A stretch of DNA of 64,000 nucleotides. It comes from Pseudomethylobacillus aquaticus. GTDB taxonomy: Bacteria; Pseudomonadota; Gammaproteobacteria; Burkholderiales; Methylophilaceae. The stretch lies in assembly GCF_003730115.1 (NCBI RefSeq), contig NZ_RJVP01000001.1, positions 496,001-560,000 on the forward strand, written 5' to 3'. The notes under the pieces were generated by a model. That model saw nothing but the letters and a program-made list of their open reading frames with translations, was not told where the DNA came from and made no database searches. Numbering within the stretch: position 1 is the stretch's first letter; every line of letters starts with the position of its first letter. The position numbers and the translations under genes are program-made. Shown piece by piece: positions 1 through 6,845 of the stretch.

Positions 1-281
1 TGCACCTCCACGCGTCCGGTGGAATGTATGGGGTCGCATTGCACCCCGCTGCTGTCCATGCCCAACTGCTCCATCTCGGCGAGCAGTGTGTCGCGCAGAC
101 TGTCGTTGCCAGTGCGCGTGATCAGTAAAGGCTGCAGGCCAAAAGCGCACAAATGACGCGCGACGTTGTAAGGCGCGCCGCCGAGTACCGATCTGTCCGC
201 GAACACGTCTGCCAGCACCTCGCCGAACAGGGCGACGCAGACGGGCGTGGCAGACGCGCGCAAATGCGCAGGAAGATTCAA
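1..281 (-). CDS. PfkB-family sugar kinase, N-terminal part (cut by window edge)
   Basis: The minus strand encodes the first 93 residues of a ribokinase/fructokinase-like protein. The run GGAPYNVARHL near residues 35-45, followed by a 'PLLITRTGND' strand, is the substrate-binding start of PfkB kinases, which phosphorylate a sugar with ATP in the cytoplasm. The reading frame opens with TTG at 279-281, preceded by GAGGGG about eight bases upstream. An upstream ATG in another frame stops at once. The ATP-binding C-terminal half lies outside the window, so the substrate cannot be named; fructokinase is one option. Confidence 0.82.
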   Translation of the reverse strand, partial: MNLPAHLRASATPVCVALFGEVLADVFADRSVLGGAPYNVARHLCAFGLQPLLITRTGNDSLRDTLLAEMEQLGMDSSGVQCDPIHSTGRVEV

Positions 282-398
282 TGTTATCCCCTCATTGCAG
301 TTGGCCCGGTAGATCACCGGTCACTGTTGATAGGCGCCATGACGTGGCACTAGGCCATAGGCAGGCGTAAGACAGCCCGGAAAGGGCCGGTAGGATGT

Positions 399-884
399 TT
401 ACTTGGTGCCGGCGAGCGGCATTAAGGCGTCATCTTCATCTGGCTTGAGGATATCCACCACCTTGGCAAGACTGCTATGCAACAGTTGCAGATCCTGCGC
501 ACTGAGCTGCTCAAGTGCATCGAGCAGGATGCCACGTGGAGCACCCGGCGCTTTTTCAAGCACTTGCAGGCCCTGCTCGGTGATGAAAAGTCGTACCACA
601 CGCTGATCCACATCCTGACGCTGTTTTTGCAGCATGCTGCGTCGTGCCAACTTGTCGATCAGATTACTGGCAGTGGATTGGTGGATGGACAACTTGGTGG
701 CCAGCTCGGACACTTTCAGACCGGGGCGATTGCGCAGCTCCCACAACACCCATAATTGGGAACCACTGATACCGCATTGGGCTTCCACATTCTTGAAATG
801 CTTCTGAATGGAGCTGAACACCATCCGAAAATCCCGCAAGGTGGTATTGACCAATTTTTCGGCATCTGTTTTTTCAACACCCAC
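399..884 (-). CDS. MarR-family transcriptional regulator
   Basis: This 161-residue protein has the MarR layout: an N-terminal dimerisation helix, a winged helix-turn-helix at about residues 40-110 (SELATKLSIHQSTASNLIDKL, then the wing with DQRVVRLFITEQG), and a C-terminal helix. MarR proteins are dimeric repressors released by small aromatic ligands or oxidants. The frame starts with GTG at 882-884 behind AGGAAG. Two inverted repeats in the AT-rich leader (922-939 and 962-984) are candidate autoregulatory sites. No neighbouring efflux or oxidoreductase gene shows what it controls; the ligand is unknown. Confidence 0.88.
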   Translation of the reverse strand: MGVEKTDAEKLVNTTLRDFRMVFSSIQKHFKNVEAQCGISGSQLWVLWELRNRPGLKVSELATKLSIHQSTASNLIDKLARRSMLQKQRQDVDQRVVRLFITEQGLQVLEKAPGAPRGILLDALEQLSAQDLQLLHSSLAKVVDILKPDEDDALMPLAGTK

Positions 885-921
885 GATGAAGCACTTCCTG
901 AAGTCACGGTTTAGTTAACAT

Positions 922-984
922 CATACGCATTTGAGTATGTCAGATTATATACATTTAGACAAATATATTTTGTGTAAATATATT
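922..984. promoter_or_regulatory. AT-rich leader of the MarR gene with two inverted repeats
   Basis: Two dyads lie 38-100 bases upstream of the marR-like start: CATAC-N8-GTATG at 922-939 and AATATAT-N9-ATATATT at 962-984. Their size and placement suit MarR dimer operators overlapping the promoter. No -35/-10 pair stands out in the AT-rich stretch, so this is inferred from symmetry and position only. Confidence 0.4.
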
Positions 985-1105
985 AAGGCGATTTGTACCA
1001 TTGACCGACCCAGCCTTGTCATAGATGGGTTTGCTAGCAAAGAACTGAGCGACATGGTTCGCCATGAAAACGGCTTGGCAAGCAATTGCCTGGTTGGCAG
1101 ACAAT

Positions 1106-1134
1106 AAAAAACGGCGCTTTGAGCGCCGTTTTTT
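1106..1134 (-). terminator. Rho-independent terminator downstream of pqqA
   Basis: AACGGCGCT pairs with AGCGCCGTT around a three-base loop and is flanked by A-runs and T-runs on both sides, so it can stop transcription in either direction. It closes the pqqA unit (minus strand) and separates it from the MarR gene. Confidence 0.85.
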
Positions 1135-1136
1135 TA

Positions 1137-1173
1137 GTGCAATCGTGATTTATTTTGATTATAGCGATTGCAC
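1137..1173. repeat. Inverted repeat between the pqqA hairpins and the terminator
   Basis: Perfect nine-base arms GTGCAATCG (1137-1145) and CGATTGCAC (1165-1173) enclose a 19-base AT-rich spacer. It lies between the three tandem pqqA hairpins and the terminator. Its core (GCAATCGCTA on the minus strand) resembles the hairpin unit GCAACCGCTAA, so it may be a decayed fourth copy. Confidence 0.55.
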
Positions 1174-1181
1174 TCTTTTTA

Positions 1182-1269
1182 GTTCGCAACCTTAGCGGTT
1201 GCGCTTATTTCTGTTTGCAACCTTAACGGTTGCGCACTGTTTTTGTTTGCAACCTTAGCGGTTGCAAAC
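1182..1269. repeat. Three tandem copies of a ~31-bp hairpin unit over the pqqA stop codon
   Basis: Stem-loops with arms GCAACC/GGTTGC occur at 1186-1202, 1217-1233 and 1249-1265, spaced 31 and 32 bases apart. The five-base loops are TTAGC, TTAAC and TTAGC. The copy at 1249-1265 contains the last codons and the TAA of pqqA; the other two follow it in the transcript. Such a series could stabilise a short, highly abundant mRNA or arose by tandem duplication of the gene end. Confidence 0.85.
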
Positions 1270-1326
1270 GTACATCGTGACTTCAAAGCCAAAGCGCATT
1301 TCGGTAGCTGCTGGGGTGGTCCACAT
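1255..1326 (-). CDS. pqqA: PQQ precursor peptide PqqA (orphan)
   Basis: A 23-codon gene starts at ATG 1324-1326 and ends with TAA at 1255-1257. The peptide begins MWTTPAATEMRFGFEV and has Glu15 and Tyr19 in the spacing E-V-T-M-Y, the two residues that the radical-SAM enzyme PqqE crosslinks to build pyrroloquinoline quinone. A strong AGGAG lies at 1334-1338. PQQ is the cofactor of periplasmic methanol and glucose dehydrogenases. No pqqB-E gene is adjacent: a terminator follows and the next gene is a MarR regulator. This is therefore a stand-alone precursor gene whose processing enzymes must be encoded elsewhere. Multiple pqqA copies have been reported in Methylovorus, as far as I recall. Confidence 0.93.
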   Translation of the reverse strand: MWTTPAATEMRFGFEVTMYVCNR

Positions 1327-1351
1327 AATGAATCTCCTAAGTTAGATTATT

Positions 1352-1373
1352 CAGCTAGCAATATTGCTTGCTG
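1352..1373. promoter_or_regulatory. 22-bp near-perfect palindrome in the pqqA leader
   Basis: CAGCTAGCAAT and ATTGCTTGCTG match as inverted arms at ten of eleven positions. The palindrome lies 26-47 bases upstream of the pqqA start codon, between a possible -10 (TACAAT on the minus strand) and the ribosome site. It could be an operator or a leader hairpin; no regulator is known for it. Confidence 0.45.
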
Positions 1374-1470
1374 GTATGAGATGCATTGTACGCAGCCCGC
1401 CTAATGACACGCTGCCTATGATCATGAATGAAGGCTAATGAAAATCATGAGAGATCGCTGCGGGCTGCTT

Positions 1471-2079
1471 TCAGAACGGCTTGTTATGGTCCAGCATGTC
1501 GCAGATCAGCTCCAGCCTCAGCAGATGGCTGTCCAACTCCAGCAGCCGTTGCTTGTTGATGAGCGGCATATTCAGCAGCTCGGTCCAGCGATTGGCCACC
1601 CAGGCACAGTCATCGAACTGGTAGGGAGAACAGAACGGCATCTGGGTGATGTCCACGCCCTGCTCTTTCAATGAGGCGATCAACTGCTGCAAGTACTGAA
1701 CCGTGATCTGCAGGTCTTCCGGGATAGGCAGGCTGGCCTGCTCGATAAGCAGCTCCACCTGTCCCAACCACAAGCCATCGGCTTGTTGCCTGGCGGATAC
1801 GACGCGAAAACGCTGTGTCGCCAGACAGCGTATCGTCATCAGGCTGGGCTGCGGCACTTCCGCCGCAGTAATGGAAAAGCTGGTACCAATGGCAGCGAAT
1901 GGTAACGCTGTCGGGCATTCAGCCTCAGGCAACGCGGCCACCATGCCGAACTGGCTGTCATTGCGCAAACAACGGCGCACCATATCCAGATAGCGTGGTT
2001 CAAAGATGCGCAGTGGCAACATACCGCCCGGGAACATCACCATCTGCAGCGGGAACAACGGCAATTCAATCAAAGGCAT
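1471..2079 (-). CDS. LON peptidase N-terminal (substrate-binding) domain protein
   Basis: This 202-residue protein consists of a stand-alone LON N-terminal domain. It opens MPLIELPLFPLQMVMFPGG and continues with LPLRIFEPRYLDMV, the family hallmark. There is no AAA+ ATPase and no Ser/Lys protease domain, so it cannot be a protease by itself. Free LON domains are common in proteobacteria and are thought to bind peptides or unfolded segments; the exact role is unknown. It is preceded by a small membrane-protein gene on the same strand with a 17-base gap, suggesting cotranscription. Confidence 0.88.
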   Translation of the reverse strand: MPLIELPLFPLQMVMFPGGMLPLRIFEPRYLDMVRRCLRNDSQFGMVAALPEAECPTALPFAAIGTSFSITAAEVPQPSLMTIRCLATQRFRVVSARQQADGLWLGQVELLIEQASLPIPEDLQITVQYLQQLIASLKEQGVDITQMPFCSPYQFDDCAWVANRWTELLNMPLINKQRLLELDSHLLRLELICDMLDHNKPF

Positions 2080-2096
2080 CGGGCTTCCTGCTCGGC

Positions 2097-2444
2097 TTAT
2101 CTGCTGCGCACATCAAAAGGTGACACCGGCTCATCCGGGTCATCCACATCTGGCCTATGGTAAGCATCTGCAACGTAAGCCGGCCCTTTCATCAAGCTGA
2201 TGATCGAGCAGGCGATGCCCAGCACCATCACCAAGGTCCAGTGCAGGATGATCAGGCTGATGACAAAAATCGCCAGTAATTTGAAATCGCGTGGCTCCAT
2301 ACCCGCCAGCAGATAGATGGCGGCCAGGAACAACAGCGGAAGCAAGGTGCCCAGCAGGGTGATCAAGTGCAAGCGACGCAGGATCTGCCATTCCAGACCC
2401 GCAGGACTGCGACGAAAACCAGGCAGTTTGTTGAAATAGTCCAT
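2097..2444 (-). CDS. Small two-helix membrane protein of unknown function
   Basis: The protein of 115 residues has two hydrophobic segments, at about residues 28-48 (LHLITLLGTLLPLLFLAAIYLL) and 57-85, and a charged acidic tail ending FDVRSR. I do not recognise the family. I start it at ATG 2442-2444 (MDYFNKLPGF); an alternative ATG eight codons earlier (2468) is possible, and neither has a strong ribosome site. It lies directly upstream of the LON-domain gene on the same strand, so the two may act or at least be expressed together. Confidence 0.6.
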   Translation of the reverse strand: MDYFNKLPGFRRSPAGLEWQILRRLHLITLLGTLLPLLFLAAIYLLAGMEPRDFKLLAIFVISLIILHWTLVMVLGIACSIISLMKGPAYVADAYHRPDVDDPDEPVSPFDVRSR

Positions 2445-2599
2445 CGTGATCCGCCGGTGTCCGTGCATGTAAAGGTGACTGTACTGACCTGCATCGTAAC
2501 GTCATGTTCCCGACTTGTCATCAAACCGCCTGCTTGCAAGCCGAGATTGATAGTTAGAGCGCCAGCGGCTACACTTGATTCAACGTTACAAAAATCAGA

Positions 2600-3307
2600 A
2601 TGATGATGGAACACGGTTCAAGCCAGCAAGCAGCAAACCCGCCTACGGTCAGCGAGCACAATTCTAGCGAGCCTACTTTTAGTGAGGATAGTGAGAACGC
2701 GCGCAAGCCAAACAAGGCACATGGCGGTGCTCGCCAGGGCGCAGGACGCAAACCTGACCCAATGACCGAACCCAGCACAGTGGTACGCCTGCCGCTCAGT
2801 GCGGTCGCCCCCGTGCGCGATTTTGTCACCGCATTGAAACGTAAACGCCAGTTGAACGCATTGGATCCGGTAGGCGATATCCTGCAGTCCGTGGCACCAG
2901 AGCAGGCAAGTCGGCTGGCACTGCCGCTATTTTCCAGCAAGGTCTCTGCCGGCCTGCCCTCCCCGGCAGACAACCATGTGGACAAACGTCTGGATACCAA
3001 TGAGTATCTGGTGGAACGACCGGGCTCTACATTCTTTGTGACCATACAGGGGCGTTCCATGATCGATGTGGGTCTGATGCCCGGAGACAAGGCCGTGGTC
3101 GATCGGTCCCGTGTCGCGGCCATCGGCGATATCGTCATGGCCATGCTGGATGGCGAATTCACTATCAAGACCCTGTCGCGCAAAAAAGATGGCACGCTAC
3201 GTCTGCTGCCTGCCAACAGCAGCGGGGAATACCCCGCCATCGACATCAGCCCCGAGGCCAGCTTCGAGATCTGGGGCGTGGTCACCGGCTCGTTCCGCAA
3301 GTTCTGA
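2600..3307 (+). CDS. UmuD/LexA-like S24 autoprotease with long N-terminal extension
   Basis: The C-terminal half (about 105-235) is a peptidase S24 domain. Ser153 (in GRSMIDVGLMPGD) and Lys190 form the dyad with the same 37-residue spacing as UmuD. A predicted cleavage site Ala117-Gly118 (SAGLPSPAD) lies 35 residues before the serine, also as in UmuD. The first 100 residues are unlike UmuD: a polar region, a GGARQGAGRKP motif typical of some DNA-associated proteins (residues 42-52), and a helical stretch. No umuC follows; a modE-like gene comes 33 bases later. It may be a self-cleaving stress regulator or polymerase subunit. Three ATGs open the frame (2600, 2603, 2606) with a weak ribosome site. 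Confidence 0.82.
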   Translation: MMMEHGSSQQAANPPTVSEHNSSEPTFSEDSENARKPNKAHGGARQGAGRKPDPMTEPSTVVRLPLSAVAPVRDFVTALKRKRQLNALDPVGDILQSVAPEQASRLALPLFSSKVSAGLPSPADNHVDKRLDTNEYLVERPGSTFFVTIQGRSMIDVGLMPGDKAVVDRSRVAAIGDIVMAMLDGEFTIKTLSRKKDGTLRLLPANSSGEYPAIDISPEASFEIWGVVTGSFRKF

Positions 3308-3335
3308 TGCGGAGCGTGTTCTAATGCAGAGCGTG
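3302..3335. repeat. 17-bp tandem duplication across the stop codon of the S24 protease gene
   Basis: TTCTGATGCGGAGCGTG (3302-3318) is followed at once by TTCTAATGCAGAGCGTG (3319-3335); only two of 17 positions differ. The first copy contains the TGA stop codon and the second fills the spacer before modE. Confidence 0.8.
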
Positions 3336-3340
3336 CCGCG

Positions 3341-3694
3341 ATGACAGCAAACGTGATCCTGAAGGTCCGTCTGGCCCACGGGCCACACACGGCCATGGGC
3401 CCAGGCAAGGCTGAGCTGCTGCTCAGTATCCAGCAACTTGGCTCCATCTCGGCAGCCGCCAAACAACTCGGCATGTCCTATCGGCGCGCCTGGGAGCTGG
3501 TCAACACCATGAACCTGTGCTTCAAACAGCCGGTGGTGAAGACTTCGCCAGGCGGCAGTCACGGCGGTGGCGCACAGGTCACCGAGTTCGGTCTTAAGGT
3601 GCTGACCTTGTATCAAACCATGCTGCATAAAGCCGAGTCCGCTGCTCAGCATGAGCTAGCCGAACTGGCCGAGAGCCTGACTCCAGCACCCTGA
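3341..3694 (+). CDS. modE: ModE-like molybdenum-responsive regulator lacking the molybdate-binding domains
   Basis: The 117-residue protein matches the N-terminal winged-helix domain of ModE. MGPGKAELLLSIQQLGSIS leads into the helix-turn-helix AAAKQLGMSYRRAWELVNTMN (about 35-57), followed by the wing with VTEFGLKVLTLYQ. Full ModE (about 260 residues) adds two TOBE domains that bind molybdate; they are absent here, so molybdate sensing must be indirect or by another protein. A Mo-box lies between this gene and the porin-modABC operon, pointing to that operon as the target. Short ModE proteins are common in proteobacteria. The upstream spacer is a duplicated 17-mer. Confidence 0.85.
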   Translation: MTANVILKVRLAHGPHTAMGPGKAELLLSIQQLGSISAAAKQLGMSYRRAWELVNTMNLCFKQPVVKTSPGGSHGGGAQVTEFGLKVLTLYQTMLHKAESAAQHELAELAESLTPAP

Positions 3695-3758
3695 TCTGGC
3701 ACTACAGCCACAACCCACCCTAACCATACTGCCCCTGCTCGCCCACGTTCGATACGTC

Positions 3759-3793
3759 TTGACGCTATCGCTATTCCCGAATGAAAATAGCGA
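3759..3793 (+). promoter_or_regulatory. Promoter with overlapping ModE operator (Mo-box) for porin-modABC
   Basis: The dyad TCGCTAT (3768-3774), 12 bases, ATAGCGA (3787-3793) fits the outer halves and spacing of the proteobacterial Mo-box as I remember it (ATCGCTATATA-N6-TATATAACGAT). A possible promoter, TTGACG at 3759-3764 and GAAAAT at 3783-3788 with an 18-base spacer, is covered by it. Binding of ModE with molybdate would therefore repress the operon that begins 55 bases downstream. Confidence 0.68.
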
Positions 3794-3847
3794 AACATCA
3801 AGCTACCCGCAGTAGCGCTTAACACATCACTTAATTCGGAGAACCGC

Positions 3848-5302
3848 ATGTATCAAACCCAAGCTGCAGGCGTGCGCATTCCTGTCATGGCCATGCTGTG
3901 CGCGCTAGCCAGTGCCGCGCAAGCGGAGGATACGACCGGAACCCGGCTAAAGCAGCTGGAAACGCTGGTCAAACAGATGCAGCAGCAGCGTGCCGAGCAG
4001 GACAAGCAGATCGAGCTGCTGACCAATGAACTGGTCGCCATCGAACACCACATCAGCCAGGCCAAACTTGCCACAAACGAGCCCAACAGAAGCGAAGAGC
4101 GTGGAAGCAGCAAGGGTAATCCTGTGTTTGCCGCGTTCAAGGACGGACTGGTATTCGAAGATGGCAGCGGTAACTGGAAACTGCAGATCAATGGCCGCGT
4201 GCAGGCCGATTTCCGCCGTTATGACCCGAGCGAATGGCGTGATGACACCTTCTCGATCCGCCGTGCACGCTTCGGCGGCACCTTCAGCTTCCTGAAGGAT
4301 TTCGCGGTGCGCGTAGAAGGTGAATACGCAAACGACAATACCGGTGCACGGTCCACCACCGCCTTGACCTATGGTTATCTGGACTATACACGCTGGCAAG
4401 CCGCCAAGCTGCGCGCTGGCCAGTTCAAACCGTTCTTCGGTCTGGAACGCAGTTACAGCACCAATTTCACCGATTTCGGCGAACTGTCGCTGGCCGGCAA
4501 CAACGGCAGCATTTTCAATTCCACCTATGACCGCGGCGTGATGGTGCATGGCGACCCGGCAACCTGGCTCAATTACAACGCCTACTACGTGAACGGCACC
4601 GGACAGAACAACGACGACCAGAACGATGGCAAGGACATGGGCGCACGCGTGAATGCCAACCTGGCCAGGCTGGGTCAGATCGACGATGCCGTACTGCACA
4701 TCGGCGCTTCGGCCAGCAAGGGTGATCTGGGCAGAACCTCGCTCGCGCAAAGCACAGAAGCCAATGGCGTCAGTTTCTTCAGTGTTACTGGCCTGGACGC
4801 CAATGCCGATCGCGAACGCTGGGGAGTGGAAACCGCGCTCAGTTACGGGCCGGTAAAGTTCCAGGCAGAATATATCAATGCCAATTTCCAGGGAGAACGT
4901 GGCGCAACCAGCTATAACAACGACATCAAAGCCTGGTATGCCGATGTGAACTGGCTGGTCACGGGCGAATCCTGGGCTGATGCGTACAAGAGCGGCGTAT
5001 TCGGCCGGGTCAGACCAAAGCAGAATTTCGATGACAAGCACGGCTGGGGTGCCTTTGAACTGGGCTTGCGCTACAGCCAGTTCGACGCCAGCGATTTCCG
5101 TAACATGCTGGCATCAGCCACGGCCAATGCCAGCAAAGCCGAGGCCTGGACACTGGGCGCGAAATGGATACTGAACCCGCATGCGCGCATCGTGCTCAAT
5201 TATGTGCAGACGCGGTTCGATGCACCCTACGCGCTGACCATCGCTGGCGAGACGGACGATACCGAAAAAGCCGTCTTGCTACGCGCGCAGTACGATTTTT
5301 GA
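3848..5302 (+). CDS. Phosphate-selective-type (OprO/OprP) outer-membrane porin, probably for molybdate
   Basis: This 484-residue protein has a signal peptide ending near residue 26 (ASAAQA-ED). A heptad-like coiled coil follows (about 33-72, LKQLETLVKQMQQQRAEQDK), then a beta-barrel of the OprO/OprP family with the typical WKLQINGRVQADFRRYD opening and a C-terminal phenylalanine (YDF). OprP porins form trimers selective for oxyanions. The gene heads the modABC operon, 42 bases before modA and behind a Mo-box, so molybdate passage across the outer membrane is the likely role. That substrate is inferred from context alone. The start ATG has GGAGAA ten bases upstream. Confidence 0.85.
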   Translation: MYQTQAAGVRIPVMAMLCALASAAQAEDTTGTRLKQLETLVKQMQQQRAEQDKQIELLTNELVAIEHHISQAKLATNEPNRSEERGSSKGNPVFAAFKDGLVFEDGSGNWKLQINGRVQADFRRYDPSEWRDDTFSIRRARFGGTFSFLKDFAVRVEGEYANDNTGARSTTALTYGYLDYTRWQAAKLRAGQFKPFFGLERSYSTNFTDFGELSLAGNNGSIFNSTYDRGVMVHGDPATWLNYNAYYVNGTGQNNDDQNDGKDMGARVNANLARLGQIDDAVLHIGASASKGDLGRTSLAQSTEANGVSFFSVTGLDANADRERWGVETALSYGPVKFQAEYINANFQGERGATSYNNDIKAWYADVNWLVTGESWADAYKSGVFGRVRPKQNFDDKHGWGAFELGLRYSQFDASDFRNMLASATANASKAEAWTLGAKWILNPHARIVLNYVQTRFDAPYALTIAGETDDTEKAVLLRAQYDF

Positions 5303-5344
5303 GCGTTGCTTCTATACCACCCACTGACTTGAACAAGGACCTGT

Positions 5345-6127
5345 ATGCGCCATTCGAGATCGCTTCCCAATAAGCTGCTGCGCCTGATGTTGCTGGCCAG
5401 CCTGAGCCTCAGCATGATGACTGCAAGGGCAGAGCAGAAAGTCACCGTGTTCGCAGCGGCCAGCCTCACCAACGCACTAACCGAGATCGCCAGCGCCTAC
5501 GAGAAAAGTAGCGGCATCAAGGTGACCAGTGCCTATGCCGCTTCATCCGCGCTTGCCAGGCAGATTGAGAATGGCGCACCTGCCGATGTGTTCATCTCCG
5601 CCGACCTTAAATGGATGCAGTACCTGCAGGACAAGAACAAGATCCAGACTGCCACGCGTCGTGACCTGCTGGCTAACCAGCTGGTGCTGATCGCACCGCG
5701 TGGCAAGGGTTTCAAGTTCAACATGGATGGCAGTACCGAGCTGGCGCAAGCGTTTGACGGCCGCCTGTGTACCGGTGATGTGGACGCGGTGCCGGCTGGC
5801 ATCTATGCCAAACAGGCCTTGCAGGGCCTCAGCTGGTGGCAAGGTATCAAACCCCGCATCGTCGGTACCCAGGATGTACGCGCTGCGCTGAATTTCGTTG
5901 AGCGTGGCGAATGCGCAGCGGGCATCGTCTATGCCACCGATGCGCGCGTTTCGCAAAAAGTCGAGGTCGTCAGCGTGTTCCCTGCTGCCAGCCACGCGCC
6001 TATCGTTTATCCTGTCGCTGTGACGGCGAATGCGCAGGCGTCCGCACGCGGCTTTGTGGATTTTCTCGGCTCGCCTGCTGCCGATGCGATCTTCACTCAA
6101 CATGGCTTCACCCTGATCAAGCGATAA
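5345..6127 (+). CDS. modA: Molybdate ABC transporter, periplasmic binding protein ModA
   Basis: A signal peptide (about 1-29, cleaved after TARA) precedes the class II binding-protein fold. VTVFAAASLTNALTEIAS at the mature N-terminus is the ModA oxyanion-binding strand, with serines that bind molybdate. Further hallmarks are GAPADVFISADLKWM and the C-terminal half with VGTQDVRAALNFVERGECAAGIVYATDA. The 260-residue length is normal. ModA captures molybdate (or tungstate) in the periplasm and hands it to ModBC, encoded directly downstream. It follows the porin gene and shares its Mo-box promoter. Confidence 0.95.
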   Translation: MRHSRSLPNKLLRLMLLASLSLSMMTARAEQKVTVFAAASLTNALTEIASAYEKSSGIKVTSAYAASSALARQIENGAPADVFISADLKWMQYLQDKNKIQTATRRDLLANQLVLIAPRGKGFKFNMDGSTELAQAFDGRLCTGDVDAVPAGIYAKQALQGLSWWQGIKPRIVGTQDVRAALNFVERGECAAGIVYATDARVSQKVEVVSVFPAASHAPIVYPVAVTANAQASARGFVDFLGSPAADAIFTQHGFTLIKR

Positions 6128-6134
6128 CGCCCTT

Positions 6135-6845
6135 TTGGACTGGTTATATTTCACAGAAGCAGAAACAGCAGCGCTACTTTTATCCATCAAGGTCGCGCTG
6201 TGGTGCACGGTCATCAGCCTGATCCCGGGCGTGGCCACCGGCTGGCTGCTGGCACGCAAGGATTTCCCAGGCAAACCGCTGCTGGATAGCCTGGTGCATC
6301 TGCCACTGGTGTTGCCGCCAGTGGTGCCTGGTTATCTGCTGCTGGTGTTACTTGGCTCACAAGGCATCATCGGCCAGTGGTTGCAGCAGCAGTTCGGCAT
6401 CAGTCTGGCTTTCAACTGGAAAGGTGCTGTGATCGCCTCGGCACTGATGGCCTTCCCGCTCATGGTGCGCGCTGTGCGGCTGGCCATCATGCAGATCGAC
6501 GCGCGGCTGGAAACCGCTGCCAGTACACTGGGTGCCAGCAAGCTGCGCGTGTTCCTGAGCATCACACTGCCGCTCGCCGCGCCCGGCATCCTCACCGGCC
6601 TGATCCTGGCCTTCAGCCGCAGCCTGGGCGAGTTTGGCGCCACCATCACCTTCGTCGGCAATATCGAAGGCGAGACCCGCACCCTCCCATTGGCTATCTA
6701 CACTTACACGCAAGTACCGGGCGGCGATGCCCAAGCCATGAAACTGGTGGTGCTATCCGTGCTGCTGGCACTGGCTGCCCTGTTCATCAGCGACGCGCTG
6801 GAACGCCGCGCTGCACGTCATCTGGCGAGTTCGTCACATGATTGA
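6135..6845 (+). CDS. modB: Molybdate ABC transporter permease ModB
   Basis: The 236-residue inner-membrane protein has about five transmembrane helices and the permease EAA-type loop in the middle (ETAASTLGASKLRVFLSITLPLAAPGI), which contacts ModC. It forms a dimeric molybdate channel. The frame opens with TTG at 6135, seven bases after the modA stop, without a clear ribosome site, so translation is probably coupled to modA. Its end overlaps modC by eight bases. Confidence 0.94.
   Translation: MDWLYFTEAETAALLLSIKVALWCTVISLIPGVATGWLLARKDFPGKPLLDSLVHLPLVLPPVVPGYLLLVLLGSQGIIGQWLQQQFGISLAFNWKGAVIASALMAFPLMVRAVRLAIMQIDARLETAASTLGASKLRVFLSITLPLAAPGILTGLILAFSRSLGEFGATITFVGNIEGETRTLPLAIYTYTQVPGGDAQAMKLVVLSVLLALAALFISDALERRAARHLASSSHD

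Noticed and set aside
1054-1107. 17-codon plus-strand frame ending just before the pqqA terminator
   Set aside because: No ribosome site and no conserved feature; the hairpin is better explained as the pqqA terminator.
1182-1269. CRISPR array at the repeated hairpins
   Set aside because: Spacers between the copies are only about 14 bases and similar to each other; no cas genes. These are tandem hairpins.
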